35,306 nucleotides of DNA, from assembly GCA_025463555.1 (NCBI GenBank), contig JAODAS010000044.1:1-35306 (forward strand). Reading direction: 5' to 3'. Below the pieces are notes generated by a model. That model made no database searches, was not told the origin of the DNA, and was given only the letters and a program-made list of their open reading frames with translations. The number at the start of each line of letters is the position of its first letter. Position 1 is the stretch's first letter. Both the position numbers and the translations under genes were made by a program. Source of the stretch: Schumannella sp. Its GTDB lineage: Bacteria > Actinomycetota > Actinomycetes > Actinomycetales > Microbacteriaceae. Shown one piece after another: positions 10,649 through 19,445 of this stretch.

Positions 10649-10654
10649 TAGACT
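10649..10654 (+). promoter_or_regulatory. -10 hexamer TAGACT of rmlB, 6 nt before GTG
   Basis: TAGACT-TTCAGG-GTG. Confidence 0.55.
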
Positions 10655-10660
10655 TTCAGG

Positions 10661-11647
10661 GTGAGAATCCTGGTCACCGGAGGCGCCGGCTTCATCGGCT
10701 CGAACTTCGTGCGACGCACGCTGGAAGACGCCTATCCCGGCCTCGAGGGCGCCGATGTCGTCGTCTACGACGCGCTCACCTACTCGGGCAACCTCGCCAA
10801 CCTCGCTCCGGTCGCCGGCAACCCGCGCTACTCGTTCGTGCACGGCGACATCCGCGACCGCGCGCTCCTGGAGCAGGTGCTGCCCACCATCGACACCGTC
10901 GTGCATTTCGCGGCGGAGAGCCACGTCGACCGGTCGGTGCGCGACGCCGGGCCTTTCGTCGACACCAACGTGGTCGGCACCCAGCGCCTGCTGGATGCGA
11001 GCCTGACCGCCGGCGTCCAGCGTTTCCTCCACGTCAGCACCGACGAGGTCTACGGCTCCATCGCGGAGGGCTCGTGGGATGAGACCCGTCCGCTCGAGCC
11101 CAACTCGCCCTATTCCGCCAGCAAGGCCGGCAGCGACCTGCTGGCGCGCAGCTACTTCCGCACCCACGGCATGAACCTGTCGATCACGCGCTGCTCGAAC
11201 AATTACGGTCCGTACCACTTCCCCGAGAAGGTCATCCCCCTGTTCGTCACCAACCTGATCGACGACAAGCACGTGCCGCTCTACGGTTCCGGCGAGAACA
11301 TCCGGGACTGGCTGCACGTCGACGACCACACGCGTGGCATCGCGCTCGTGCTCGAGGGCGGTCGCGCCGGCGAGATCTACAACATCGGCGGCGGCACCGA
11401 GCTGAGCAACCGGCAGCTGACCCAGCTGCTTCTGGATGCCACCGGCAAGGACTGGTCCTACGTCGACGAAGCTCCCGATCGCAAGGGACATGACCTCCGC
11501 TACTCGGTCGACATCGGCAAGATCCGGTCCGAGCTGGGCTACGAGCCCCGGGTGCCGTTCGAGCAGGGGCTCGCCGACGTCGTGCAGTGGTATCGCGACA
11601 ACCGGGCGTGGTGGGAGCCCCTGACGGCGCGCGCGGCGCTCGCCTGA
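10661..11647 (+). CDS. rmlB: dTDP-glucose 4,6-dehydratase
   Basis: MRILVTGGAGFIGSNFVRR, HFAAESHVDRS, STDEVYGS, YSASKAGSD, NNYGPYHFPEKVIPLF. Confidence 0.97.
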   Translation: MRILVTGGAGFIGSNFVRRTLEDAYPGLEGADVVVYDALTYSGNLANLAPVAGNPRYSFVHGDIRDRALLEQVLPTIDTVVHFAAESHVDRSVRDAGPFVDTNVVGTQRLLDASLTAGVQRFLHVSTDEVYGSIAEGSWDETRPLEPNSPYSASKAGSDLLARSYFRTHGMNLSITRCSNNYGPYHFPEKVIPLFVTNLIDDKHVPLYGSGENIRDWLHVDDHTRGIALVLEGGRAGEIYNIGGGTELSNRQLTQLLLDATGKDWSYVDEAPDRKGHDLRYSVDIGKIRSELGYEPRVPFEQGLADVVQWYRDNRAWWEPLTARAALA

Positions 11648-12528
11648 TGGCCGGCGCGAAAGGGCGGTACCTGATCCTGGGCGGCGGCGGCATGCTCGGC
11701 ACCGACCTGCAGGCAGCCCTGCCCAGCCGCCAGGTGATCGCGCCGTCGAGTGCCGAACTCGACATCCGGGATGCCGCCGCGGTCCTCGAGGCGGCGGCCG
11801 GCTCGGAGGTGGTCATCAACGCCGCCGCCTACACGCGGGTCGACGACGCGGAGGCGCACGAGGATGACGCGCACGCCGTCAACGCGATCGGCGCCGAGAA
11901 CGCGGCCCGCGCCGCAGCCGAGGCGGGCGCGCGGTTCGTGCAGCTCTCGACCGATTACGTGTTCGACGGCCGTGCCGAGGACCCGTACCGCGAGGACGCC
12001 CCCCGCGATCCCGCGGGCGCCTACGGCCGCACCAAGGCCGAAGGCGAGGAACGGGTGCTCGCCGCTCACCCCTCGCCGTTCATCGTGCGCACCGCCTGGC
12101 TGTACGGCGCCGCGGGAGGCAACTTCCCTCGCACCATGCTGAGGCTGGCGGCCGAGCGCGATACGGTGTCGGTCGTGACCGACCAGGTGGGCCAGCCGAC
12201 CTGGACGGCCGACCTGGCCGGATGGATCGTCACCCTGCTCGATTCGGGTGCCGAACCGGGCATCTACCACGGCACCAGCAGCGGCAGTGCGACCTGGTTC
12301 GCGTTCGCGCGCGCCGTGTTCGAACGTGCCGGACTCGATCCGGAACGGGTGCTCGCCACCGACACGGCGACGTTCGCCCCGCGCGCGCCCCGCCCCGCGT
12401 ATTCGGTGCTCGGCCACGCCGCCTGGACGCTCGCCGCCCTCGACACGCCACGGGACTGGGCCGCCGGCCTCGATGAGGCGTTTAAGCGCGGCGTGTTCGA
12501 CGTCGAGCTCGAGGGGCTGAAGACGTGA
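11647..12528 (+). CDS. rmlD: dTDP-4-dehydrorhamnose reductase
   Basis: LILGGGGMLGTDLQAAL, VINAAAYTRVDDAE, LSTDYVFDG, YGRTKAEGE; start ATG overlaps the rmlB stop (TGATG). Confidence 0.95.
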   Translation: MAGAKGRYLILGGGGMLGTDLQAALPSRQVIAPSSAELDIRDAAAVLEAAAGSEVVINAAAYTRVDDAEAHEDDAHAVNAIGAENAARAAAEAGARFVQLSTDYVFDGRAEDPYREDAPRDPAGAYGRTKAEGEERVLAAHPSPFIVRTAWLYGAAGGNFPRTMLRLAAERDTVSVVTDQVGQPTWTADLAGWIVTLLDSGAEPGIYHGTSSGSATWFAFARAVFERAGLDPERVLATDTATFAPRAPRPAYSVLGHAAWTLAALDTPRDWAAGLDEAFKRGVFDVELEGLKT

Positions 12529-13664
12529 GCACGCTGCGGGTCATCGTCGACGACGTGATAGCCCCCGGCACGGCCGGTGTCGGCCGCTATGCGGAGGAGC
12601 TGACGCGCGAGCTGATCCGCACCGCTCCCCGTGGGTCGAGCGTCTCGGGCATCGTCTCGGCCTCGCCCGAACCGGACTACATCGAGCTGGAGCAGAGGCT
12701 TCCGGGGCTGCGCGGCCTCTACAAGAGCCCGCTGGCACGCCGGGAGCTCTCGGCAGCATGGCAGCACGGCTTCACGCTGCTTCCCGGAAGCGGGATGGTG
12801 CATGCCACGAGCCTCCTGGCACCGCTGCACCGGCACGATCGCACCACGAACCCCGGTGAGCAGACCGTCGTCACGATCCACGATGCGATCGCGTGGACCC
12901 GGCCCGACCTGCTGCCCACCCGTTTCGCCAGCTGGTGCCGGGGCATGGGCAAACGCGCCGAGCGCTACGCCGACGCCGTGGTCGTGCCCACCCACGCGGT
13001 CGCCGACGAACTGAGCGATCACCTGGACTTGAGCGGCCGCATCCGGGTCATCGGCGGTGCCCCCGCGACCGACCTGGTTCCCGTCGTCGACGCCGCAGCA
13101 CGCCGCCGGGCGCACGGGCTGCCGGACGAGTACCTGCTCTCGATCGCCGGCTGGGAGCCGCGAAAGGGGCTCGACCCCCTCGTCCGCGGACTCGCCGACA
13201 AGGGCACGCACGGCATCCCGCTCATCATCGTCGGAGCCGGCTCGGCGGTGGAGCCCGAGCTTCGTGAGATCGCCAAAGCCGCCAAGGTCGATCCGGAGCG
13301 GGTCCGCTCGTGCGATCACCTGTCTCCCGAAGACCTGTCGGCCATCATCGCCGGGGCGACGATCGTGGTGCAGCCGAGCCTCGAAGAGGGTTTCGGCCTG
13401 GCGATGATCGAGGCGTTCGCGTTCGGGCGGCCCGTGATCCACTCCGACTCGCCGGCGCTGGTCGAGGTGGCGGCGGAAGCCGGATATGTGGTTCCGCGCG
13501 AAGACGCCGACGGCTACCCGAAGCGCCTGGGTGCCGCGATCGCCGGGCTGCTCTCCGATCCGGAGCTTCGCGAAGCGCTCGGCACCGCCGCCGGCGACCG
13601 CTCGCACGCCTTCAGCTGGCGCGACTCGGCCGAGAAGGTCTGGCAGCTGCACGCCGACCTGTAG
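12525..13664 (+). CDS. Glycosyltransferase family 4 (group 1)
   Basis: DDVIAPGTAGVGRYAEELTREL, IAGWEPRKGLDPLVRGL, PSLEEGFGLAMIEAFAFGRPVI; overlaps the rmlD stop. Confidence 0.93.
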   Translation: MSTLRVIVDDVIAPGTAGVGRYAEELTRELIRTAPRGSSVSGIVSASPEPDYIELEQRLPGLRGLYKSPLARRELSAAWQHGFTLLPGSGMVHATSLLAPLHRHDRTTNPGEQTVVTIHDAIAWTRPDLLPTRFASWCRGMGKRAERYADAVVVPTHAVADELSDHLDLSGRIRVIGGAPATDLVPVVDAAARRRAHGLPDEYLLSIAGWEPRKGLDPLVRGLADKGTHGIPLIIVGAGSAVEPELREIAKAAKVDPERVRSCDHLSPEDLSAIIAGATIVVQPSLEEGFGLAMIEAFAFGRPVIHSDSPALVEVAAEAGYVVPREDADGYPKRLGAAIAGLLSDPELREALGTAAGDRSHAFSWRDSAEKVWQLHADL

Positions 13665-13688
13665 CGGCCGGGATCCGGAGCCCGAGCT

Positions 13689-13724
13689 GGTTTCGATACG
13701 CGCCTTCTGCGCTACTCAACCACC
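13689..13724. repeat. Microbacteriaceae-type dispersed imperfect palindromic element
   Basis: GGTTTCGATACGCGCCTTCTGCGCTACTCAACCACC; recalled from memory as a common intergenic repeat of this family (not searched). Confidence 0.65.
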
Positions 13725-15059
13725 GGGGGCGGCCGGTGCCGTCATGTCGGCCACGCGCGATTGCCAGTAGGCGAAGTCGGGGTGCACGCCGTCGAACTCG
13801 GGTGGCACGAAGTTCAGCTTGTCGATCGGCAGCTTGCGGGTCTTCGAGGCCAGGTCGACGAAATGCGACAGCATCCCCTGGGGGATGTCGGTCGACACCA
13901 CCTGCGCGCCCGCGGCCGCGACGGCCTGGAACTTGGTGACGATGTTGGCAGGATCGAACTGCTTCAGCATCGCCTCCTGCACCTGGCGCTGACGGTCCAT
14001 GCGGACGTAGTCGTTGGCGCCGTAGCGTGAGCGCGCGTACCACAGCGCCTTCCAGCCCGGCATGCGGTAGGTGCCGGCCTTGATGACTCCGGCAGGCGGT
14101 GCGGGCGAGCCGTCGTCGTACGTGTTCGCGCCATAGGGCACGTCTTCGGCGACCGTCAGCTCGACCCCGCCGAGCGCGTCGATCAGGTCGGCGAAACCCT
14201 GCATGTCGATCAGGACGTAGTACTGCAGCGTGAGACCCAGGATGCCTTCGGCGGCATCACGCGTCGCCTCGATCCCGGGCTGGCTGCCGTTCTTCTGCGC
14301 GTCCGGGTACAGCTCCGGATGCTCCTGGCCGTAGGTGTACAGGTAGCTGACCAGGCAGTCGTCGCCGCAGTCGTAGCCGTTCGGGAACGGGCCGTACAAC
14401 GGAGACCCTTCGACGAAGGTCGCCTGCTCGAGGTTGCGCGGAATCCCGAAGATGACGGCCTTGCCGGTGTCGGCGTCGATGCTGACCACCGAGATGCTGT
14501 CCGGCCGCAGGCCCATGCGGTCGGGACCGGCGTCGCCGCCGAGCAGCAGGATGTTGTACCGCCCGTCGATCGGGGCCGCGACCTCTCCGCCCGAGAAGAC
14601 GGTGTCCAGCACCCCGATGGCGGACACGGCGTTGGCGGCCGCGTATCCTGCTCCGCCTGCGGTGACGACCAGCGCCACGACGCTCAGTCCCGCGACGAAG
14701 CCGCGTGCCGATGGCGCGACCCGGACCAGGCGCACCAGGCGCAGGGTGTCGAGGGTGGTGAAGATCCACAGCAGCGCGTAGAACGCCAGCAGCACCACCA
14801 GGCCCCACAACGCGAACGAGTTCGTGACGACCGAGATCAGGATGGTGCGGTTCAGCAGGTAGATTCCGAGCGCGAGGATCGCGAGGGCCCACAGCAGCAG
14901 CGTCGCACCGAGCGCGAACCGCCCCGCGCGCCGGTTGCCCGCGAGCACCTGGGCCGAGCCCGGGATCAGGATGTTGAGAACGACCAGATACCAGGCGCGC
15001 TTGGTCATCAGCGGCCGGGATCGCGTGTCCGGGGACCGCACCGGATTCGACCCGCTCAC
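13716..15059 (-). CDS. LytR-CpsA-Psr (LCP) family protein with polytopic N-terminus
   Basis: [69 protein letters not shown]. Confidence 0.95.
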   Translation of the reverse strand: MSGSNPVRSPDTRSRPLMTKRAWYLVVLNILIPGSAQVLAGNRRAGRFALGATLLLWALAILALGIYLLNRTILISVVTNSFALWGLVVLLAFYALLWIFTTLDTLRLVRLVRVAPSARGFVAGLSVVALVVTAGGAGYAAANAVSAIGVLDTVFSGGEVAAPIDGRYNILLLGGDAGPDRMGLRPDSISVVSIDADTGKAVIFGIPRNLEQATFVEGSPLYGPFPNGYDCGDDCLVSYLYTYGQEHPELYPDAQKNGSQPGIEATRDAAEGILGLTLQYYVLIDMQGFADLIDALGGVELTVAEDVPYGANTYDDGSPAPPAGVIKAGTYRMPGWKALWYARSRYGANDYVRMDRQRQVQEAMLKQFDPANIVTKFQAVAAAGAQVVSTDIPQGMLSHFVDLASKTRKLPIDKLNFVPPEFDGVHPDFAYWQSRVADMTAPAAPGG

Positions 15060-15652
15060 GGGCCGGGCTTGTCCAGGCTGGACTGCAGGGCGGCGTTCTT
15101 CTGGGCGACGACCTCTTCGAGCCCGCTCGCGTAGTCGGCGAGCGCCCCCGCGAGCCGCTGATCGGTCACCGACAGGATGCGTGCCGCGAGCAGTCCGGCG
15201 TTGCGCGATCCCCCGATCGACACGGTCGCGACGGGGATGCCGGCCGGCATCTGCACGATGGAGAGCAGGGAGTCCATGCCGTCGAGGTGGGCGAGCGGCA
15301 CCGGGACCCCGATGACGGGCAGCGTGGTCACCGACGCGAGCATGCCGGGCAGGTGCGCGGCTCCGCCGGCGCCGGCGATGAGAACCCGGATGCCGCGGCC
15401 GGCCGCCCCTGCACCGAACGCGATCATCGCGCGCGGCGTGCGGTGCGCGGAGACCACCTCGACCTCGTAGGGGATGCCGAACGCGGCGAGCGTCTCCGCC
15501 GCATCCGCCATGACCTTCCAGTCGGAGTCGGAGCCCATGACGACCGACACCACGGGCGCGGGAGCGCTGTTCGGCTCGGGCGGGGTCTGGTCTGGTGGGG
15601 TCGGCTCTGGCGGGGTCTGGTCTGGCGGGTCCTGGGCAGCCACGGATGACAT
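15056..15652 (-). CDS. purE: N5-carboxyaminoimidazole ribonucleotide mutase, with Pro-rich N-terminal extension
   Basis: [40 protein letters not shown]; start ATG at 15652. Confidence 0.95.
   Translation of the reverse strand: MSSVAAQDPPDQTPPEPTPPDQTPPEPNSAPAPVVSVVMGSDSDWKVMADAAETLAAFGIPYEVEVVSAHRTPRAMIAFGAGAAGRGIRVLIAGAGGAAHLPGMLASVTTLPVIGVPVPLAHLDGMDSLLSIVQMPAGIPVATVSIGGSRNAGLLAARILSVTDQRLAGALADYASGLEEVVAQKNAALQSSLDKPGP
15571..15630. repeat. Two tandem 30-bp units (27/30 identical) encoding a Pro-rich decapeptide repeat in PurE
   Basis: TCGGCTCGGGCGGGGTCTGGTCTGGTGGGG / TCGGCTCTGGCGGGGTCTGGTCTGGCGGGT. Confidence 0.9.
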
Positions 15653-15660
15653 GCTACGGC

Positions 15661-16767
15661 TCAGCTCTCGAAGAACCCTGACGCGGCGCGCGCCGCCGCG
15701 AGCGCCTGCGCGAGGTCGGTCCCCGAGGCCGTGACGTGCCCGACTTTGCGACCCGGGCGCGACAGCTTGCCGTAGGAATGGAACTTGACCCCGGGGTGCG
15801 CCGCGAGCGCCGCCGGGTAGCGGTCCGGCATGGTGGCGCCCGCCGGACCGCCGAGCACGTTCACCATCACCGACCAGGGCTGCCGGGGCGACGGATCGCC
15901 GAGGGGCAGGTCGAGCACCGCGCGCAGGTGCTGCTCGAACTGACTGGTCACCGCGCCGTCGATGCTCCAATGCCCGGTGTTGTGGGGCCGCATGGCCAGT
16001 TCGTTGACCAGCAGGCGGCCGTCCGCGGTTTCGAACAGCTCTACCGCGAGCACGCCGGTGACATCGAGCTCGGTCGCGATTCTGACCGCGAGGTCGCGCG
16101 CGTCGCCGGCCAGGCCCGCGCCGTCGGGGGCGGGGGCGATCACCTCGGCGCACACGCCGTCGCGCTGCACCGTCTCGACGAGCGGCCACGCGGCGACCTC
16201 GCCCGAGGGCCGGCGTGCCACCAGCTGCGCCAGCTCGCGCCGGAACGGCACCAGCTCTTCGACGAGCAGCTCGCCGGCGGCGAACCAGTCGTCGGCCGCG
16301 GCCGCATCGCGCACCACCCTTACGCCTTTGCCGTCGTATCCGCCGCGCGGGGTCTTGACCACCGCCGCGCCGCCGTTCGCCGCCAGGAACACGCCGAGCC
16401 CGCTCGAGTCCCGCACGACGTCCCACGCCGGCAGCGGAGCACCCAGCGCGCTCAACCGCTGCCGCATGTGCACCTTGTCCTGCGCGACCGCGAGCGCCCC
16501 GGCTCCCGGCCTCACGGAGACGCCTGCGGCGGCAAGGGCAGCCAGCACATCCTGCGGCACGTGCTCGTGATCGAAGGTCACCACGTCGACGTCGGCGGCG
16601 AACGCGAGGACGGTGGCGGCATCCCGGTAGTCCCCCACGGCGGTCGCCGCGATCGCCGCGGACATGCCCGGCTCCTCGGCGAGGACACGCAACTCGATGC
16701 CGAGTTCGATCGCGGGAGGGATCATCATCCGGGCGAGCTGGCCGCCGCCGATGACACCGACTCTCAC
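15661..16767 (-). CDS. purK: 5-(carboxyamino)imidazole ribonucleotide synthase
   Basis: [41 protein letters not shown]-grasp; [36 protein letters not shown]. Confidence 0.96.
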   Translation of the reverse strand: MRVGVIGGGQLARMMIPPAIELGIELRVLAEEPGMSAAIAATAVGDYRDAATVLAFAADVDVVTFDHEHVPQDVLAALAAAGVSVRPGAGALAVAQDKVHMRQRLSALGAPLPAWDVVRDSSGLGVFLAANGGAAVVKTPRGGYDGKGVRVVRDAAAADDWFAAGELLVEELVPFRRELAQLVARRPSGEVAAWPLVETVQRDGVCAEVIAPAPDGAGLAGDARDLAVRIATELDVTGVLAVELFETADGRLLVNELAMRPHNTGHWSIDGAVTSQFEQHLRAVLDLPLGDPSPRQPWSVMVNVLGGPAGATMPDRYPAALAAHPGVKFHSYGKLSRPGRKVGHVTASGTDLAQALAAARAASGFFES

Positions 16768-16855
16768 GGGACCTCCGGGGCGTTCAGGGGACGGCGGTTA
16801 GACTGATCGCCGCCATACCGACACTATCGACTGTTCGCTGGGGAGGACGCCGGGG

Positions 16856-17440
16856 ATGCGCACCCTCATCGGTCAGTTCACCCGCTTCGGAGTGGTCGGG
16901 GCTCTCGGGTTCGTGATCGACTTCGGCGTCTTCAACCTGCTGATCAACACGGTCCTGCGCAGCGAAGCGGTGCACGAGGGTCCCCTGCTGGCCAAGGTGA
17001 TCTCGACCACTCTGGCGATCATCTTCAACTGGCTGGGCAACCGGCATTGGACGTTCCGGGCGCACCGCGGCCGGCAGCTGCTGCGCGAGGGCATCGAGTT
17101 CGGTGTCGTGAGCCTCGGCGGGATGCTGATCGGGCTCGGCTGCCTGTGGCTGTCGCACTACGCGTTCCATTTCACCAGCGTGCTGGCCGACAATCTCTCG
17201 TCCAACGTGATCGGCCTGGGGCTGGGCACGCTGTTCCGGTTCACGTTCTACCGGCTGTGGGTCTTCGCCCCGCACCGCGGCGAGCCCGAGCCGGCGGTAT
17301 TCCCTGTGCTGGGCACCGGTCCCACCGCCCCGATCACGGCGGAGGTGGCTACCGTGTCCCCCACGACGTCGTCTCGTCGGGGTAGCCGTGCTCCGGCGGG
17401 CGGGACTGCTCCTGCTGCCGTCGCGCCGCAATCGGATTGA
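16856..17440 (+). CDS. GtrA family membrane protein
   Basis: LIGQFTRFGVVGALGFVIDFGVFNLLINTVL...NWLGNRHWTFRAHRG...LGTLFRFTFYRLWVF; Shine-Dalgarno GGGGAGGA upstream. Confidence 0.93.
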   Translation: MRTLIGQFTRFGVVGALGFVIDFGVFNLLINTVLRSEAVHEGPLLAKVISTTLAIIFNWLGNRHWTFRAHRGRQLLREGIEFGVVSLGGMLIGLGCLWLSHYAFHFTSVLADNLSSNVIGLGLGTLFRFTFYRLWVFAPHRGEPEPAVFPVLGTGPTAPITAEVATVSPTTSSRRGSRAPAGGTAPAAVAPQSD

Positions 17441-17903
17441 GGCTGCGCTCCATCAGCTCGTGAAGGGCGGACTGCACCAGGTCGGCCGACGGGATGTCGT
17501 GCAGGACGACGGGGCGATCGAGCCCGGTGTTGATCAGGACGTCTCCGCTGCGGAACAGCTGCTGCATCCCGTTCTGCCGCACGGTGACGTCGTAGCCGCG
17601 GCTGTGCAGCAGCTCCTGGCGGGTGCGCACCAGCAGACCTCTGCGCAGCACGATGCGGCGCGTCGTGATCGTGTAGCTGCGTCCGAGCCAGGCCAGCAGC
17701 GGTGCGAGGAAGACGACGATCACCAGTACCGCGCTCACCCCCAGCACGATGTAGTTGAGCCACGCCGGGCGCAGGCTGCCCGCGAAGTATCCGGTCGCGG
17801 CGAGGATCGCCAGCAGCCCGAGGCTCGGCCAGAACAGCACCCGCGCGTGAGGCCGCAGCCGGGCGACGATGGCCTCGGGGGCGACCTCTCCGGTTCCGCT
17901 CAT
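17349..17903 (-). CDS. PH domain-containing (bPH2/YdbS-like) membrane protein
   Basis: TM segments followed by YTITTRRIVLRRGLLVRTRQELLHSRGYDVTVRQ. Confidence 0.85.
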   Translation of the reverse strand: MSGTGEVAPEAIVARLRPHARVLFWPSLGLLAILAATGYFAGSLRPAWLNYIVLGVSAVLVIVVFLAPLLAWLGRSYTITTRRIVLRRGLLVRTRQELLHSRGYDVTVRQNGMQQLFRSGDVLINTGLDRPVVLHDIPSADLVQSALHELMERSLNPIAARRQQEQSRPPEHGYPDETTSWGTR

Positions 17904-18676
17904 GAGGCGAGCCTCGCGTGGGTGACATCGCCGGCGGCCACCGCCTGCTCGGCACCCGCCGTATCCCGGACGATCAACCGCCCGTTCCGATCGAGGCCCG
18001 TGGCCGTGCCCTCGAGGACGCGGCCTCCGGGCATCTCGACCCGCACCTCGCGTCCGAGCGTTTCGCACAGCTCGCGTGCGCGTTGCGCCAGGCCGCTCGT
18101 CTCGGCGTCGCCTCCGGCGTCGAGGTAGCCCGAGATCAGCTGCTGCAGGCGCCCCAGGTAACCGGCGAGAACGGTGTCCGGCTCGGCATCGGCACCCTCC
18201 ACCGCGAGCGACGTCGCCGACGGGACCGGCAGCTGCTGCTGCGTCATCGACAGGTTCACGCCGGCGCCGACCACCACGCCGGAGTGCTCGGGCAGCAACT
18301 CGGCCAGGACGCCGCACACCTTGCGGCCGCCGACCAGCACGTCGTTGGGCCATTTGAAACCGACGGATGCCGCCGGCAGCGACGCCGCGATCGTCTCGGT
18401 CATCGCGACCCCGGCCGCGATCGGCAGCCAGCCGAGACGCTGCGGCGAGATCTCCGCCGACCGGATCAGCACCGAGATCGCCAGCGCGGTGCCCGCCGGG
18501 GCGACCCAGACGCGGTCGAGCCGGCCGCGGCCGGCCGTCTGGTCGTCCGTGACCAGGGTGGTGAAGCTCGGCAGGTCGCCGGCGCGTGCCAGCTCGGCCA
18601 GCTCGGCGTTCGTCGACGGCGACGACAGGCGCACGATCAGCTCGGGGACGAGCGCCTGAGATGCCGGAAGGTGCAT
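17900..18676 (-). CDS. birA: Biotin--[acetyl-CoA-carboxylase] ligase
   Basis: LVTDDQTAGRGRLDRVWVAPAGTALAISVLIR; GFKWPNDVLVGGRKVCGVLAEL. Confidence 0.96.
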   Translation of the reverse strand: MHLPASQALVPELIVRLSSPSTNAELAELARAGDLPSFTTLVTDDQTAGRGRLDRVWVAPAGTALAISVLIRSAEISPQRLGWLPIAAGVAMTETIAASLPAASVGFKWPNDVLVGGRKVCGVLAELLPEHSGVVVGAGVNLSMTQQQLPVPSATSLAVEGADAEPDTVLAGYLGRLQQLISGYLDAGGDAETSGLAQRARELCETLGREVRVEMPGGRVLEGTATGLDRNGRLIVRDTAGAEQAVAAGDVTHARLAS

Positions 18677-18682
18677 GCGCTC

Positions 18683-18688
18683 AGCCTA
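18683..18688 (-). promoter_or_regulatory. -10 hexamer TAGGCT of birA, 6 nt before ATG
   Basis: minus strand TAGGCT-GAGCGC-ATG. Confidence 0.5.
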
Positions 18689-18703
18689 GGCACCGCCGTC
18701 ACC

Positions 18704-18709
18704 TAAAGT
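18704..18709 (+). promoter_or_regulatory. -10 hexamer TAAAGT of the Dol-P-Man-synthase-like gene, 6 nt before GTG
   Basis: TAAAGT-TGCGAG-GTG. Confidence 0.5.
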
Positions 18710-18715
18710 TGCGAG

Positions 18716-19435
18716 GTGGAGACTGCGCGGGCGATCGTCGTGATCCCCACGTACAACGAGGCCGAGAACATCGCGACGGTGATCTCGGCGGTGTTCGCGG
18801 CGGTCCCCACCGCATCCGTCCTGGTCGTCGATGACGCCAGCCCCGACGGCACCGGCCGGATGGCGGATGAGCTCGCCGCCGGCGATCCGCGGGTCGAGGT
18901 GCTGCATCGCACCATGCGGGACGGGCTCGGCCACGCCTACCTCGCCGGGTTCACGCGCGCGCTCGAGGAGGGCTTCGAGTCGATCATCGAGATGGATGCC
19001 GACGGCTCCCATCCGGCATCCGCGTTGCCCGCGATGCTCGATTCGCTCGCAACCCACGACCTCGTGATCGGATCGCGCTGGACCCCGGGCGGCGCCGTGG
19101 CGAACTGGCCCCGCCACCGGGAGTGGTTGAGCCGCGCCGCGAACACCTACGCGCGACTGTGGCTGCGCATCCGGGTCAGGGATTCCACCGCCGGATTCCG
19201 TGCCTTCCGCGCGAGCACGCTGCGCGCGATCGACCTCGGCCATGTCGAGTCGCGCGGCTACTGCTTCCAGATCGACATGACCCTGCGGGTGATCGACGCG
19301 GGGTTGAGCGTCGCGGAGGTGCCGATCACCTTCGTCGACAGGGTCGCCGGCCGATCGAAGATGAGCGGCTCGATCGTGGTCGAGGCGATGCTGCGCGTGA
19401 CCGGCTGGGGTGTCCGCAGATTGTTCCGTCGCTAG
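18716..19435 (+). CDS. Polyprenol monophosphomannose synthase-like GT2
   Basis: [89 protein letters not shown]. Confidence 0.92.
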   Translation: METARAIVVIPTYNEAENIATVISAVFAAVPTASVLVVDDASPDGTGRMADELAAGDPRVEVLHRTMRDGLGHAYLAGFTRALEEGFESIIEMDADGSHPASALPAMLDSLATHDLVIGSRWTPGGAVANWPRHREWLSRAANTYARLWLRIRVRDSTAGFRAFRASTLRAIDLGHVESRGYCFQIDMTLRVIDAGLSVAEVPITFVDRVAGRSKMSGSIVVEAMLRVTGWGVRRLFRR

Positions 19436-19445
19436 GCTGAAGCGC

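Noticed and set aside
10622-11491. N-terminal extension of the rmlC ORF up to 11491
   Set aside because: Antisense to rmlB; genuine start GTG 10621 has a -10 hexamer 7 nt upstream and gives a normal-length epimerase.
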